Shown here: in pieces, positions 36,488 through 46,492 of the stretch
How the letters are laid out: every line of letters starts with the position of its first letter
Numbering within the stretch: the stretch's first letter is position 1
Source: Petrolisthes cinctipes
Lineage: Eukaryota; Arthropoda; Malacostraca; Decapoda; Porcellanidae
Length of the DNA: 64,000 nt
Assembly (NCBI GenBank): GCA_033782935.1
Contig: JAWQEG010000082.1
Location: 1,612,001-1,676,000 of the forward strand
Direction: 5' to 3'
The notes under the pieces: generated by a model
Told to the model about the DNA's origin: nothing
What the model saw: only the letters and a program-made list of their open reading frames with translations
Databases searched by the model: none
Translations under genes and position numbers: made by a program

Positions 36488-39451
36488 CTATACGGGGTCG
36501 CCGTTGTGAATGAGCCTTCTCCATGTACTCCTGTTGTTGACCATCGCTTCGTTGATATTCTTCTCCCTGAGATCTACATTTATACAATCTTTCCACCTTG
36601 TTTTGGGTCTTCCTCTTCTTCTGTTTCCCTGTACTTCCATCTCCATGACTTCTCTTCCCACGTGCTCTTCTCCAACTCTTCTCCTTAGGTGTCCGTACCA
36701 TCTGAGTCTAGACTCTTGAATCTTCTTAGAAACTTCTACCACTTTCACTGTTCCTCTTATATACTCATTTCTTATCTTATCTCTTCGTGTAACTCCTACC
36801 ATCCATCTCAGTATCCTCATCTCCGCCACGTCCAACTTTTTTTCTTCTGTCTTCTTTAACGGTGCAGCTTCCAAGCCGTACGTTAAGGATGGTCTGACTA
36901 CGGCTTTGTGCACTTTGCCCTTCAATCTAACTGGGACTCTTCTATCACATAGCACTCCTGATACTTTCCTCCAGTTGTTCCATCCACACTGAATTCTAAA
37001 ATTGATCTCCTTCTCCATTCCGACAGTATCATCAACCATTGAGCCAAGATACTTGAAAGTTCTAACTCTCTTCAAGTTCATATCACCTAGTTTGATCGTT
37101 GCCTGTTGGTCACCAGCAATATCTGTGGTGAAATACTCCGTCTTAGTCCTGCTTATCCTCATTCCTCGGTTTTCTAGTGCATATCTCCATTCTTCTAGCT
37201 TCCTTTCCAAAATTATTCTGTCCTCAGCTACCAGTACAATGTCATCAGCGTAGAGAACGCACCATGGGGGATCCTCTCTCACATTTTCCGTTGTTACATC
37301 AAAGACTATGTTAAAAAGTAATGGACTAAGGGCCGATCCTTGGTGTAGGCCAACTTTCACTTCAAATTCTTCTGTGGTGCCCACTGTACTCCTCACTCTC
37401 GTTTTAACATCTTTGTAGCATTCCTTTATCATCCTTATATATTTTTCCTGCACCCCTCTCTCTCGTAAACTTCTCCAGACTTCCTGTCGCGGCACTCTGT
37501 CATAAGCTTTTTCTAAGTCAATAAAAACCATATGCAGCACTCTTTGCTTCACCTGATGTTTCTCCATAGTCTGCCGAAGGGAGAAAATGCCGTCGACCGT
37601 TCCCACTCCTACCATGAAACCAAGTTGTTGCCTGCCGATGTTGACCACTTGCCTTAGCCTCGAGTCTAAGATTCTCTCCAGGATCTTCAAAGTATGAGAC
37701 ATCAACTTGATGCCTCTATAGTTTTCACAACTCTGGATGTCTCCTTTCTCCTTAAAAATTGGTATCAGTGTACTTTCTCTCCACATTTCTGGGATAGCTT
37801 CTCTCTCCACTACCTCCTTCATCAGCCCATGTAAAATGTCCACTCCTTCTTCTCCTAATGCTTTCCACACTTCCACCGGAATTTCATCTGGACCAGTCGC
37901 TTTCCCGTTTTTCATCTTTTTCAATGCTAATTCCACTTCTAGTCTAGTTATCTCGGCTACTTCTTGCTCATTTTGTTCTCCATCTCCTCTCAAGTACCTC
38001 TCGTTTTCTTCATTTAATAGTTTTTCAAAATACTGCTTCCATCTTGCTAATATATCTCTTTCTTTTCTTAACACTGTACCTGTGTCATCCTTCATTTGTC
38101 TAATTTGTGTTATGTCCTTCGTGCTCTTATTTCTGCTCTTTGCCAGCTTGAAAATCTTCCCTTGCCCTTCTTTCGTGTCCAATTCTTCATACAGGTGGTC
38201 GTATCCTTCCGATTTTGCGACCGCAACCGTTCGCTTAGCTTCCTTACAGCATATTTTGTAAGACTCTCTGTCGACATCAAGTTTGCTCTCCTCCCACTTT
38301 TTCTTGGCCATTTTCTTTGCACGCACTTTCTCTTGTACATCTTCATTAAACCACCACGTTTCTTTATTTTCCCAGATCTTTCCACTAGTCTCGCCAAGTA
38401 CTTCCTTTCCAGCTCTTAGGATCATCCTGTTCGCATCATTCCACCAGGTGTTTGGATCTTCCATTTCACGACTTAATTCTCTTAAAACTCTATTTCTAAA
38501 CTCTTGTTGGAATTCTCTTTCTTTCAGTTTGAACCATCTAATCCTTCTTTGAGAAGTTCTTTTCCTTATCTGCCACGACGTAACATTAATAGTGAGATCA
38601 ATGAGCACCAGACGATGCTGAGTAGCAACATGGTCTCCCGGCACCACCTTGCAATTTTTGATCTCTTTAATATTTTTCCTTCGGTATAAGAGGAAGTCTA
38701 TCTGGCTTGCTCTATCGCCGCTCTTATATGTGATAAGATGTTCAATTTTCTTATGGAACAGGGTGTTTGCTATTTGCATATCAAAAGATAAAGCTAGATC
38801 AATTACTTTTTCTCCGTCCTCATTTCCAATTCCATAGGCATGTCCTCCGTGTACGCTTTTGATCGCATCATTTCCACTACCAACGTGTCCGTTCATGTCT
38901 CCTCCCACTATGCACCGTTCACTCTCGTCCACCTTTTCCAATTCTTCTTGTAATGCCGTCCAAAAATGTTCTTTTTCCTCATCCGTACATCCAGTCTGAG
39001 GCGCGTACACGCTGAATACAATGAGTTCAAAGTCTTCCAGGGCTAAACGTATCCACATAATTCTGTCATTTTTCCTGTTCACTTCCGTCACCAAGTCCTT
39101 CATTTCACGCGCTAGAATTATACCAATACCATTTCTTCCTTCTCCATTTGCTCCTCCGTATATCAATTTGTAGCCATCGCCTAATTCCTTCGATTTGTTT
39201 CCGGTCCATCTAGTCTCCTGCACGCACAATACATCAACTTTTCTCCTTTTCATGAGGTCGGCAATAGCTCGACCTCGTCCTGTCATGGTCCCTACATTTA
39301 GGGTTCCTACTCTCAATTTTTGAACTAACTTCTTTGGCCGCCCCCGTTCACGAGGCGGTAGCCCTCGCAGGTCCACAGAGTCAGGGCGATGTGTCTGTGG
39401 GTCACTTACGGGTGACGTCCTAGCATGGGTTTCACTTCTTATCTGGCTCAT
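36488..39451 (-). CDS. RTE-type endonuclease/reverse transcriptase polyprotein (ORF2-like)
   Basis: This ORF encodes about 987 residues and ends in TAG at 36488-36490. The protein nicks target DNA and copies its own RNA into the nick. The endonuclease domain (about residues 45-285) keeps Asn53 (TLNV), Glu79 (QETRW), Tyr149 (SVYAP), Asp185 and Asn187 (GGDMNGH), Asp252 (SQIDFLL) and Asp273-His274 (GDH). The reverse transcriptase (about 510-790) shows NGKATGPDEIP, NYRGI, FIDLEKAYDRVP (Asp645), HQGSALSP (703-710) and the YADD box (734-737; genomic 37241-37252). The C-terminus has RLRWYGHL and GRPKTRW, common in this family. No frameshift or internal stop is seen. The Met at 39449-39451 is the first inside the element. 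The frame stays open to 39583, but that upstream ATG lies in the target duplication. At 612-618 FMVGVGT replaces the usual FMPGR(S/G)T, so full activity is uncertain. Confidence 0.92.
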   Translation of the reverse strand: MSQIRSETHARTSPVSDPQTHRPDSVDLRGLPPRERGRPKKLVQKLRVGTLNVGTMTGRGRAIADLMKRRKVDVLCVQETRWTGNKSKELGDGYKLIYGGANGEGRNGIGIILAREMKDLVTEVNRKNDRIMWIRLALEDFELIVFSVYAPQTGCTDEEKEHFWTALQEELEKVDESERCIVGGDMNGHVGSGNDAIKSVHGGHAYGIGNEDGEKVIDLALSFDMQIANTLFHKKIEHLITYKSGDRASQIDFLLYRRKNIKEIKNCKVVPGDHVATQHRLVLIDLTINVTSWQIRKRTSQRRIRWFKLKEREFQQEFRNRVLRELSREMEDPNTWWNDANRMILRAGKEVLGETSGKIWENKETWWFNEDVQEKVRAKKMAKKKWEESKLDVDRESYKICCKEAKRTVAVAKSEGYDHLYEELDTKEGQGKIFKLAKSRNKSTKDITQIRQMKDDTGTVLRKERDILARWKQYFEKLLNEENERYLRGDGEQNEQEVAEITRLEVELALKKMKNGKATGPDEIPVEVWKALGEEGVDILHGLMKEVVEREAIPEMWRESTLIPIFKEKGDIQSCENYRGIKLMSHTLKILERILDSRLRQVVNIGRQQLGFMVGVGTVDGIFSLRQTMEKHQVKQRVLHMVFIDLEKAYDRVPRQEVWRSLRERGVQEKYIRMIKECYKDVKTRVRSTVGTTEEFEVKVGLHQGSALSPLLFNIVFDVTTENVREDPPWCVLYADDIVLVAEDRIILERKLEEWRYALENRGMRISRTKTEYFTTDIAGDQQATIKLGDMNLKRVRTFKYLGSMVDDTVGMEKEINFRIQCGWNNWRKVSGVLCDRRVPVRLKGKVHKAVVRPSLTYGLEAAPLKKTEEKKLDVAEMRILRWMVGVTRRDKIRNEYIRGTVKVVEVSKKIQESRLRWYGHLRRRVGEEHVGREVMEMEVQGNRRRGRPKTRWKDCINVDLREKNINEAMVNNRSTWRRLIHNGDPV

Positions 39452-39576
39452 TTCATAAAAAGTTTTGGCGGAGATTTTTGACGGGCGGATGCCCTTCCTG
39501 ACCCCGAACCCTCCCCATTTATCCGGGCTTGGGACCGGCACTGAGTTGGGCTGGCTTGCCCCCCCAGTGGCTGGGT
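39452..39576 (-). other. 5' leader of the RTE element
   Basis: These 125 bp lie between the element's 5' boundary and its first internal Met. The stretch is GC-rich compared with the satellite and contains, on the minus strand, a run of seven G and AGGAAGGGCATCCG. It is open in frame with the ORF, giving a peptide with SPDKWGGFGVRKGIRPSK that I recall as a recurrent N-terminal extension in RTE-like predictions. It may be an untranslated leader with an internal promoter or an N-terminal extension; the sequence alone does not decide. No TATA-like or initiator signal could be supported. Confidence 0.6.
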
Positions 39577-39594
39577 TGTGCATGCATCTTCAGT
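39577..39594 (+). repeat. Target site duplication, copy at the element's 5' end
   Basis: The 18 bp TGTGCATGCATCTTCAGT restart the satellite exactly at the point reached on the left side and continue into ACCCGTTTATATCTC. Deleting the element and one copy restores a normal monomer. The copy matches the satellite consensus at every base. Confidence 0.9.
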
Positions 39595-41482
39595 ACCCGT
39601 TTATATCTCAAATTCAGGCTCAAAACACCCGAAAATTCAATATTTTGGGGTCCCAGAAGCAATCTGTACATGCCTACTCAGTGTTAGAGTATTTTCAAAA
39701 TACAGGCCCAAAACATGCTGAAAATCGATATTTTAGATGCCCAAAGTCAATATGTGCATGTATCTTCTGTACCCGTTTATATCTCAAATTCAGGCTCAAA
39801 ACACCCGAAAATTCCATATTTTGGGGTCCCAGAAGCAATCTGTACATGCCTACACAGTGCTAGAATATTTTCAAAATATAGGCTAAAAACATGCTAAAAA
39901 TCGACATTTTAGGTGCCAAAAAATCGATATCTCAAATTCAGTCCCAAAACACCCGAAAATTCGATATTTAGAGGTCCCAGAAGGTATCTGTACATGCCTA
40001 CTCCGTGTTAGAGTATTTTCAAAATACAGGCCAAAAACATACTGAAAATCGATCTTTTAGGTGCCCAAAAGTCGATATGTGCATGCATCTTCTGTACCCG
40101 TTTATATCTCAAATTCTGGCCCTAAACACCCGAAAATTCGATATTTTGGGGTCCCAGAAGCAATCTGTACATGCCTACTCCGTGTTAGAGTATTTTCAAA
40201 ATTCAGGCCCAAAACATGCTTAAAATCGATATTTTTGGTGCCCAAAGTCAATATGTGCATGTATCTTCTGTACCCGTTTATATCTCAAATTCAGGCTCAA
40301 AACACCCGAAAATTCAATATTTTGGGGTCCCAGAAGCAATCTGTACAGTGCTAGAATATTTTCAAAATATAGGCTAAAAACATGCTAAAAATCGATCTTT
40401 TAGGTGCCAAAAAGTCGATATCTCAAATTCAGTCCCAAAACACCCGAAAATTCGATATTTAGGGGTCCCAGAAGCGATCTGTACATGCCTACTCCGTGTT
40501 AGAGTATTTTCAAATTACATGCTCAAAACATACTGAAAATCGATCTTTTAGGTGCACAAAAGTCGATATGTGCATGCATCTTCAGTACCCGTTTATATCT
40601 CAAATTCAGGCTCAAAACACCCGAAAATTCAATATTTTGGGGTCCAAGAAGCAATCTGTACATGCCTACTCAGTGTTAGAGTATTTTCAAAATACAGGCC
40701 CAAAACATGCTGAAAATCGATATTTTAGATGCCCAAAGTCAATATGTGAATGTATCTTCTGTACCCGTTTATATCTTAAATTCAGGCTCAAAACACCCGA
40801 AAATTCAATATTTTGGGGTCCCAGAAGCAATCTGTACATGCCTACTCAGTGCTAGAATATTTTCAAAATATAGGCTAAAAACATGCTAAAAATCGATCTT
40901 TTAGGTGCCAAAAAGTCGATATCTCAAATTCAGTCCCAAAACACCCGAAAATTCGATATTTAGGGGTCCCAGAAGCGATCTGTACATGCCGACTCCGTGT
41001 TAGAGTATTTTCAAAATACATGCTCAAAACATACTGAAAATCGATCTTTTAGGTGCACAAAAGTCGATATGTGCATGCATCTTCAGTACCCGTTTATATC
41101 TCAAATTCAGGCTCAAAACACCCGAAAATTCAATATTTTGGGGTCCCAGAAGCAATCTGTACATGCCTACTCAGTGTTAGAGTATTTTCAAAATACAGGC
41201 CCAAAACATGCTGAAAATCGATATTTTAGATGCCCAAAGTCAATATGTGCATGTATCTTCTGTACCCGTTTATATCTCAAATTCAGGCTCAAAACACCCG
41301 AAAATTCAATATTTTGGGGTCCCAGAAGCAATCTGTACAGTGCTAGAATATTTTCAAAATATAGGCTAAAAACATACTAAAAATCGCTCTTTTAGGTGCC
41401 AAAAAGTCGATATCTCAAATTCAGTCCCAAAACACACGAAAATTTGATATTTAGGGGTCCCAGAAGCGATCTGTACATGCCT
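39595..41482 (+). repeat. Mixed-order satellite right of the retrotransposon
   Basis: This holds ordinary monomers in 491- and 501-bp trimers. The segment 40496-40855 carries GGGGTCCAAGAAGC and GTGAATGTATCTTC, variants also used in the 1,670-bp HOR to the right. An isolated CATGCCGACTCCG variant (40987) is shared with 36359, left of the element. No gene is present. Confidence 0.85.
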
Positions 41483-44400
41483 ACTCCGTGTTAGAGTATT
41501 TTCAAAATACATGCTCAAAACATACTGAAAATCGATCTTTTAGGTGCACAAAAGTCGATATGTGCATGCATCTTCAGTACCCGTTTATATCTCAAATTCA
41601 GGCTCAAAACACCCGAAAATTCAATATTTTGGGGTCCCAGAAGCAATCTGTACATGCCTACTCAGTGTTAGAGTATTTTCAAAATACAGGCCCAAAACAT
41701 GCTGAAAATCGATATTTTAGATGCCCAAAGTCAATATGTGCATGTATCTTCTGTACCCGTTTATATCTCATATTCAGGCTCAAAACACCCGAAAATTCAA
41801 TATTTTGGGGTCCCAGAAGCAATCTGTACATGCCTACACAGTGCTAGAATATTTTCAAAATATAGGCTAAAAACATGCTAAAAATCGATCTTTTAGGTGC
41901 CAAAAAGTCGATATCTCAAATTCAGTCCCAAAACACCCGAAAATTCGATATTTAGGGGTCCCAGAAGCGATCTGTACATGCCTACTCCGTGTTAGAGTAT
42001 TTTCAAAATACATGCTCAAAACATACTGAAAATCGATCTTTTAGGTGCACAAAAGTCGATATGTGCATGCATCTTCAGTACCCGTTTATATCTCAAATTC
42101 AGGCTCAAAACACCCGAAAATTCAATATTTTGGGGTCCAAGAAGCAATCTGTACATGCCTACTCAGTGTTAGAGTATTTTCAAAATACAGGCCCAAAACA
42201 TGCTGAAAATCGATATTTTAGATGCCCAAAGTCAATATGTGAATGTATCTTCTGTACCCGTTTATATCTTAAATTCAGGCTCAAAACACCCGAAAATTCA
42301 ATATTTTGGGGTCCCAGAAGCAATCTGTACATGCCTACACAGTGTTAGAATATTTTCAAAATATAGGCTAAAATCATGCTAAAAATCGACATTTTAGGTG
42401 CCAAAAAATCGATATCACAAATTCAGTCCCAAAACACCCGAAAATTCGATATTTAGAGGTCCCAGAAGCGATCTGTACATGCCTACTCCGTGTTAGAGTA
42501 TTTTCAAAATACAGGTCAAAAACATACTGAAAATCGATCTTTTAGGTGCCCAAAAGTCGATATGTGCATGCATCTTCTGTACCCGTTTATATCTCAAATT
42601 CTGGCCCTAAACACCCGAAAATTCGATATTTTGGGGTCCCAGAAGCAATCTGTACATGCCTACTCCGTGTTAGAGTATTTTCAAAATACAGGCCAAAAAC
42701 ATATTGAAAATCGATCTTTTAGGTGCCCAAAAGTCGATATGTGCATGCATCTTCTGTACCCATTTATATCTCAAATTCTGGCCCTAAACACCCGAAAATT
42801 CGATATTTTGGGGTCCCAGAAGCGATCTGTACATGCCTACTCCGTGCTAGAGTATTTTCAAAATACAGGTCAAAAACATGCTGAAAATCAATATTTTTGG
42901 TGCCCAAAGTCAATATGTGCATGTATCTTCTGTACCCGTTTATATCTCAAATTCAGGCTCAAAACACCCGAAAATTCAATATTTTGGGGTCCCAGAAGCA
43001 ATCTGTACAGTGCTAGAATATTTTCAAAATATAGGCTAAAAACATACTAAAAATCGCTCTTTTAGGTGCCAAAAAGTCGATATCTCAAATTCAGTCCCAA
43101 AACACACGAAAATTTGATATTTACGGGTCCCAGAAGCGATCTGTACATGCCTACTCCGTGTTAGAGTATTTTCAAAATACATGCTCAAAACATACTGAAA
43201 ATCGATCTTTTAGGTGCACAAAAGTCGATATGTGCATGCATCTTCAGTACCCGTTTATATCTCAAATTCAGGCTCAAAACACCCGAAAATTCAATATTTT
43301 GGGGTCCCAGAAGCAATCTGTACATGCCTACTCAGTGTTAGAGTATTTTCAAAATACAGGCCCAAAACATGCTGAAAATCGATATTTTAGATGCCCAAAG
43401 TCAATATGTGCATGTATCTTCTGTACCCGTTTATATCTCATATTCAGGCTCAAAACACCCGAAAATTCAATATTTTGGGGTCCCAGAAGCAATCTGTACA
43501 TGCCTACACAGTGCTAGAATATTTTCAAAATATAGGCTAAAAACATGCTAAAAATCGATCTTTTAGGTGCCAAAAAGTCGATATCTCAAATTCAGTCCCA
43601 AAACACCCGAAAATTCGATATTTAGGGGTCCCAGAAGCGATCTGTACATGCCTACTCCGTGTTAGAGTATTTTCAAAATACATGCTCAAAACATACTGAA
43701 AATCGATCTTTTAGGTGCACAAAAGTCGATATGTGCATGCATCTTCAGTACCCGTTTATATCTCAAATTCAGGCTCAAAACACCCGAAAATTCAATATTT
43801 TGGGGTCCAAGAAGCAATCTGTACATGCCTACTCAGTGTTAGAGTATTTTCAAAATACAGGCCCAAAACATACTGAAAATCGATATTTTAGATGCCCAAA
43901 GTCAATATGTGAATGTATCTTCTGTACCCGTTTATATCTTAAATTCAGGCTCAAAACACCCGAAAATTCAATATTTTGGGGTCCCAGAAGCAATCTGTAC
44001 ATGCCTACACAGTGTTAGAATATTTTCAAAATATAGGCTAAAATCATGCTAAAAATCGACATTTTAGGTGCCAAAAAATCGATATCACAAATTCAGTCCC
44101 AAAACACCCGAAAATTCGATATTTAGAGGTCCCAGAAGCGATCTGTACATGCCTACTCCGTGTTAGAGTATTTTCAAAATACAGGTCAAAAACATACTGA
44201 AAATCGATCTTTTAGGTGCCCAAAAGTCGATATGTGCATGCATCTTCTGTACCCGTTTATATCTCAAATTCTGGCCCTAAACACCCGAAAATTCGATATT
44301 TTGGGGTCCCAGAAGCGATCTGTACATGCCTACTCCGTGTTAGAGTATTTTCAAAATACAGGTCAAAAACATACTGAAAATCGATCTTTTAGGTGCCCAA

Positions 44401-46492
44401 AAGTCGATATGTGCATGCATCTTCTGTACCCATTTATATCTCAAATTCTGGCCCTAAACACCCGAAAATTCGATATTTTGGGGTCCCAGAAGCGATCTGT
44501 ACATGCCTACTCCGTGCTAGAGTATTTTCAAAATACAGGTCAAAAACATGCTGAAAATCAATATTTTTGGTGCCCAAAGTCAATATGTGCATGTATCTTC
44601 TGTACCCGTTTATATCTCAAATTCAGGCTCAAAACACCCGAAAATTCAATATTTTGGGGTCCCAGAAGCAATCTGTACAGTGCTAGAATATTTTCAAAAT
44701 ATAGGCTAAAAACATACTAAAAATCGCTCTTTTAGGTGCCAAAAAGTCGATATCTCAAATTCAGTCCCAAAACACACGAAAATTTGATATTTAGGGGTCC
44801 CAGAAGCGATCTGTACATGCCTACTCCGTGTTAGAGTATTTTCAAAATACATGCTCAAAACATACTGAAAATCGATCTTTTAGGTGCACAAAAGTCGATA
44901 TGTGCATGCATCTTCAGTACCCGTTTATATCTCAAATTCAGGCTCAAAACACCCGAAAATTCAATATTTTGGGGTCCCAGAAGCAATCTGTACATGCCTA
45001 CTCAGTGTTAGAGTATTTTCAAAATACAGGCCCAAAACATGCTGAAAATCGATATTTTAGATGCCCAAAGTCAATATGTGCATGTATCTTCTGTACCCGT
45101 TTATATCTCATATTCAGGCTCAAAACACCCGAAAATTCAATATTTTGGGGTCCCAGAAGCAATCTGTACATGCCTACACAGTGCTAGAATATTTTCAAAA
45201 TATAGGCTAAAAACATGCTAAAAATCGATCTTTTAGGTGCCAAAAAGTCGATATCTCAAATTCAGTCCCAAAACACCCGAAAATTCGATATTTAGGGGTC
45301 CCAGAAGCGATCTGTACATGCCTACTCCGTGTTAGAGTATTTTCAAAATACATGCTCAAAACATACTGAAAATCGATCTTTTAGGTGCACAAAAGTCGAT
45401 ATGTGCATGCATCTTCAGTACCCGTTTATATCTCAAATTCAGGCTCAAAACACCCGAAAATTCAATATTTTGGGGTCCAAGAAGCAATCTGTACATGCCT
45501 ACTCAGTGTTAGAGTATTTTCAAAATACAGGCCCAAAACATACTGAAAATCGATATTTTAGATGCCCAAAGTCAATATGTGAATGTATCTTCTGTACCCG
45601 TTTATATCTTAAATTCAGGCTCAAAACACCCGAAAATTCAATATTTTGGGGTCCCAGAAGCAATCTGTACATGCCTACACAGTGTTAGAATATTTTCAAA
45701 ATATAGGCTAAAATCATGCTAAAAATCGACATTTTAGGTGCCAAAAAATCGATATCACAAATTCAGTCCCAAAACACCCGAAAATTCGATATTTAGAGGT
45801 CCCAGAAGCGATCTGTACATGCCTACTCCGTGTTAGAGTATTTTCAAAATACAGGTCAAAAACATACTGAAAATCGATCTTTTAGGTGCCCAAAAGTCGA
45901 TATGTGCATGCATCTTCTGTACCCGTTTATATCTCAAATTCTGGCCCTAAACACCCGAAAATTCGATATTTTGGGGTCCCAGAAGCGATCTGTACATGCC
46001 TACTCCGTGTTAGAGTATTTTCAAAATACAGGTCAAAAACATACTGAAAATCGATCTTTTAGGTGCCCAAAAGTCGATATGTGCATGCATCTTCTGTACC
46101 CATTTATATCTCAAATTCTGGCCCTAAACACCCGAAAATTCGATATTTTGGGGTCCCAGAAGCGATCTGTACATGCCTACTCCGTGCTAGAGTATTTTCA
46201 AAATACAGGTCAAAAACATGCTGAAAATCAATATTTTTGGTGCCCAAAGTCAATATGTGCATGTATCTTCTGTACCCGTTTATATCTCAAATTCAGGCTC
46301 AAAACACCCGAAAATTCAATATTTTGGGGTCCCAGAAGCAATCTGTACAGTGCTAGAATATTTTCAAAATATAGGCTAAAAACATACTAAAAATCGCTCT
46401 TTTAGGTGCCAAAAAGTCGATATCTCAAATTCAGTCCCAAAACACACGAAAATTTGATATTTAGGGGTCCCAGAAGCGATCTGTACATGCCT
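41483..46492 (+). repeat. Higher-order repeat domain B (1,670 bp x 3)
   Basis: Three tandem copies lie at 41483-43152, 43153-44822 and 44823-46492, each two 501-bp trimers plus a 668-bp block with two consecutive M1 monomers. Every copy carries CTCATATTCAGG, GGGGTCCAAGAAGC, AAAATCATGC, GATATCACAAATTC, TACCCATTTATATC and ATCGCTCTTTTAGG in the same order. Copies 2 and 3 look nearly identical. Copy 1 differs at several bases, for example AACATATTG near 42705 against AACATACTG at the equivalent place in copy 2. Confidence 0.92.

Larger units (their letters stand above)
36461..39576 (-). mobile_element. RTE-clade non-LTR retrotransposon, near full length
   Basis: This unique 3.1-kb block interrupts a satellite monomer and reads on the minus strand. 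It has one long ORF with N-terminal endonuclease and C-terminal reverse transcriptase domains and no separate ORF1. Its 3' region is very short (27 bp) and ends in AAG/GAA triplets, not poly(A). It is flanked by an 18-bp target duplication. One compact ORF, a size of about 3.1-3.3 kb, a minimal 3' UTR and a simple-repeat tail are typical of the RTE clade. The start of the minus-strand reading, with CCCGGATAAATGGGGAGG and AGGAAGGGCATCCG, resembles from memory the conserved 5' part of RTE-type elements in many animals. The 5' end looks complete or only slightly truncated. The exact subfamily cannot be assigned without a search. Confidence 0.9.

Noticed and set aside
36456..38397. Small minus-strand ORFs (36456-36701, 38110-38397) and + strand ORFs inside the retrotransposon
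   Set aside because: They lie in other frames or on the opposite strand of the long endonuclease/RT ORF and show no family features.
36461..39576. LTR retrotransposon or retroviral origin of the insertion
   Set aside because: There are no terminal repeats, protease, integrase or RNase H-integrase order. The apurinic-type endonuclease precedes the RT and the tail is a triplet repeat.
39465..39863. + strand ORF crossing the retrotransposon-satellite junction
   Set aside because: It joins antisense element leader to a satellite pseudo-frame and is a chance fusion at an insertion border.
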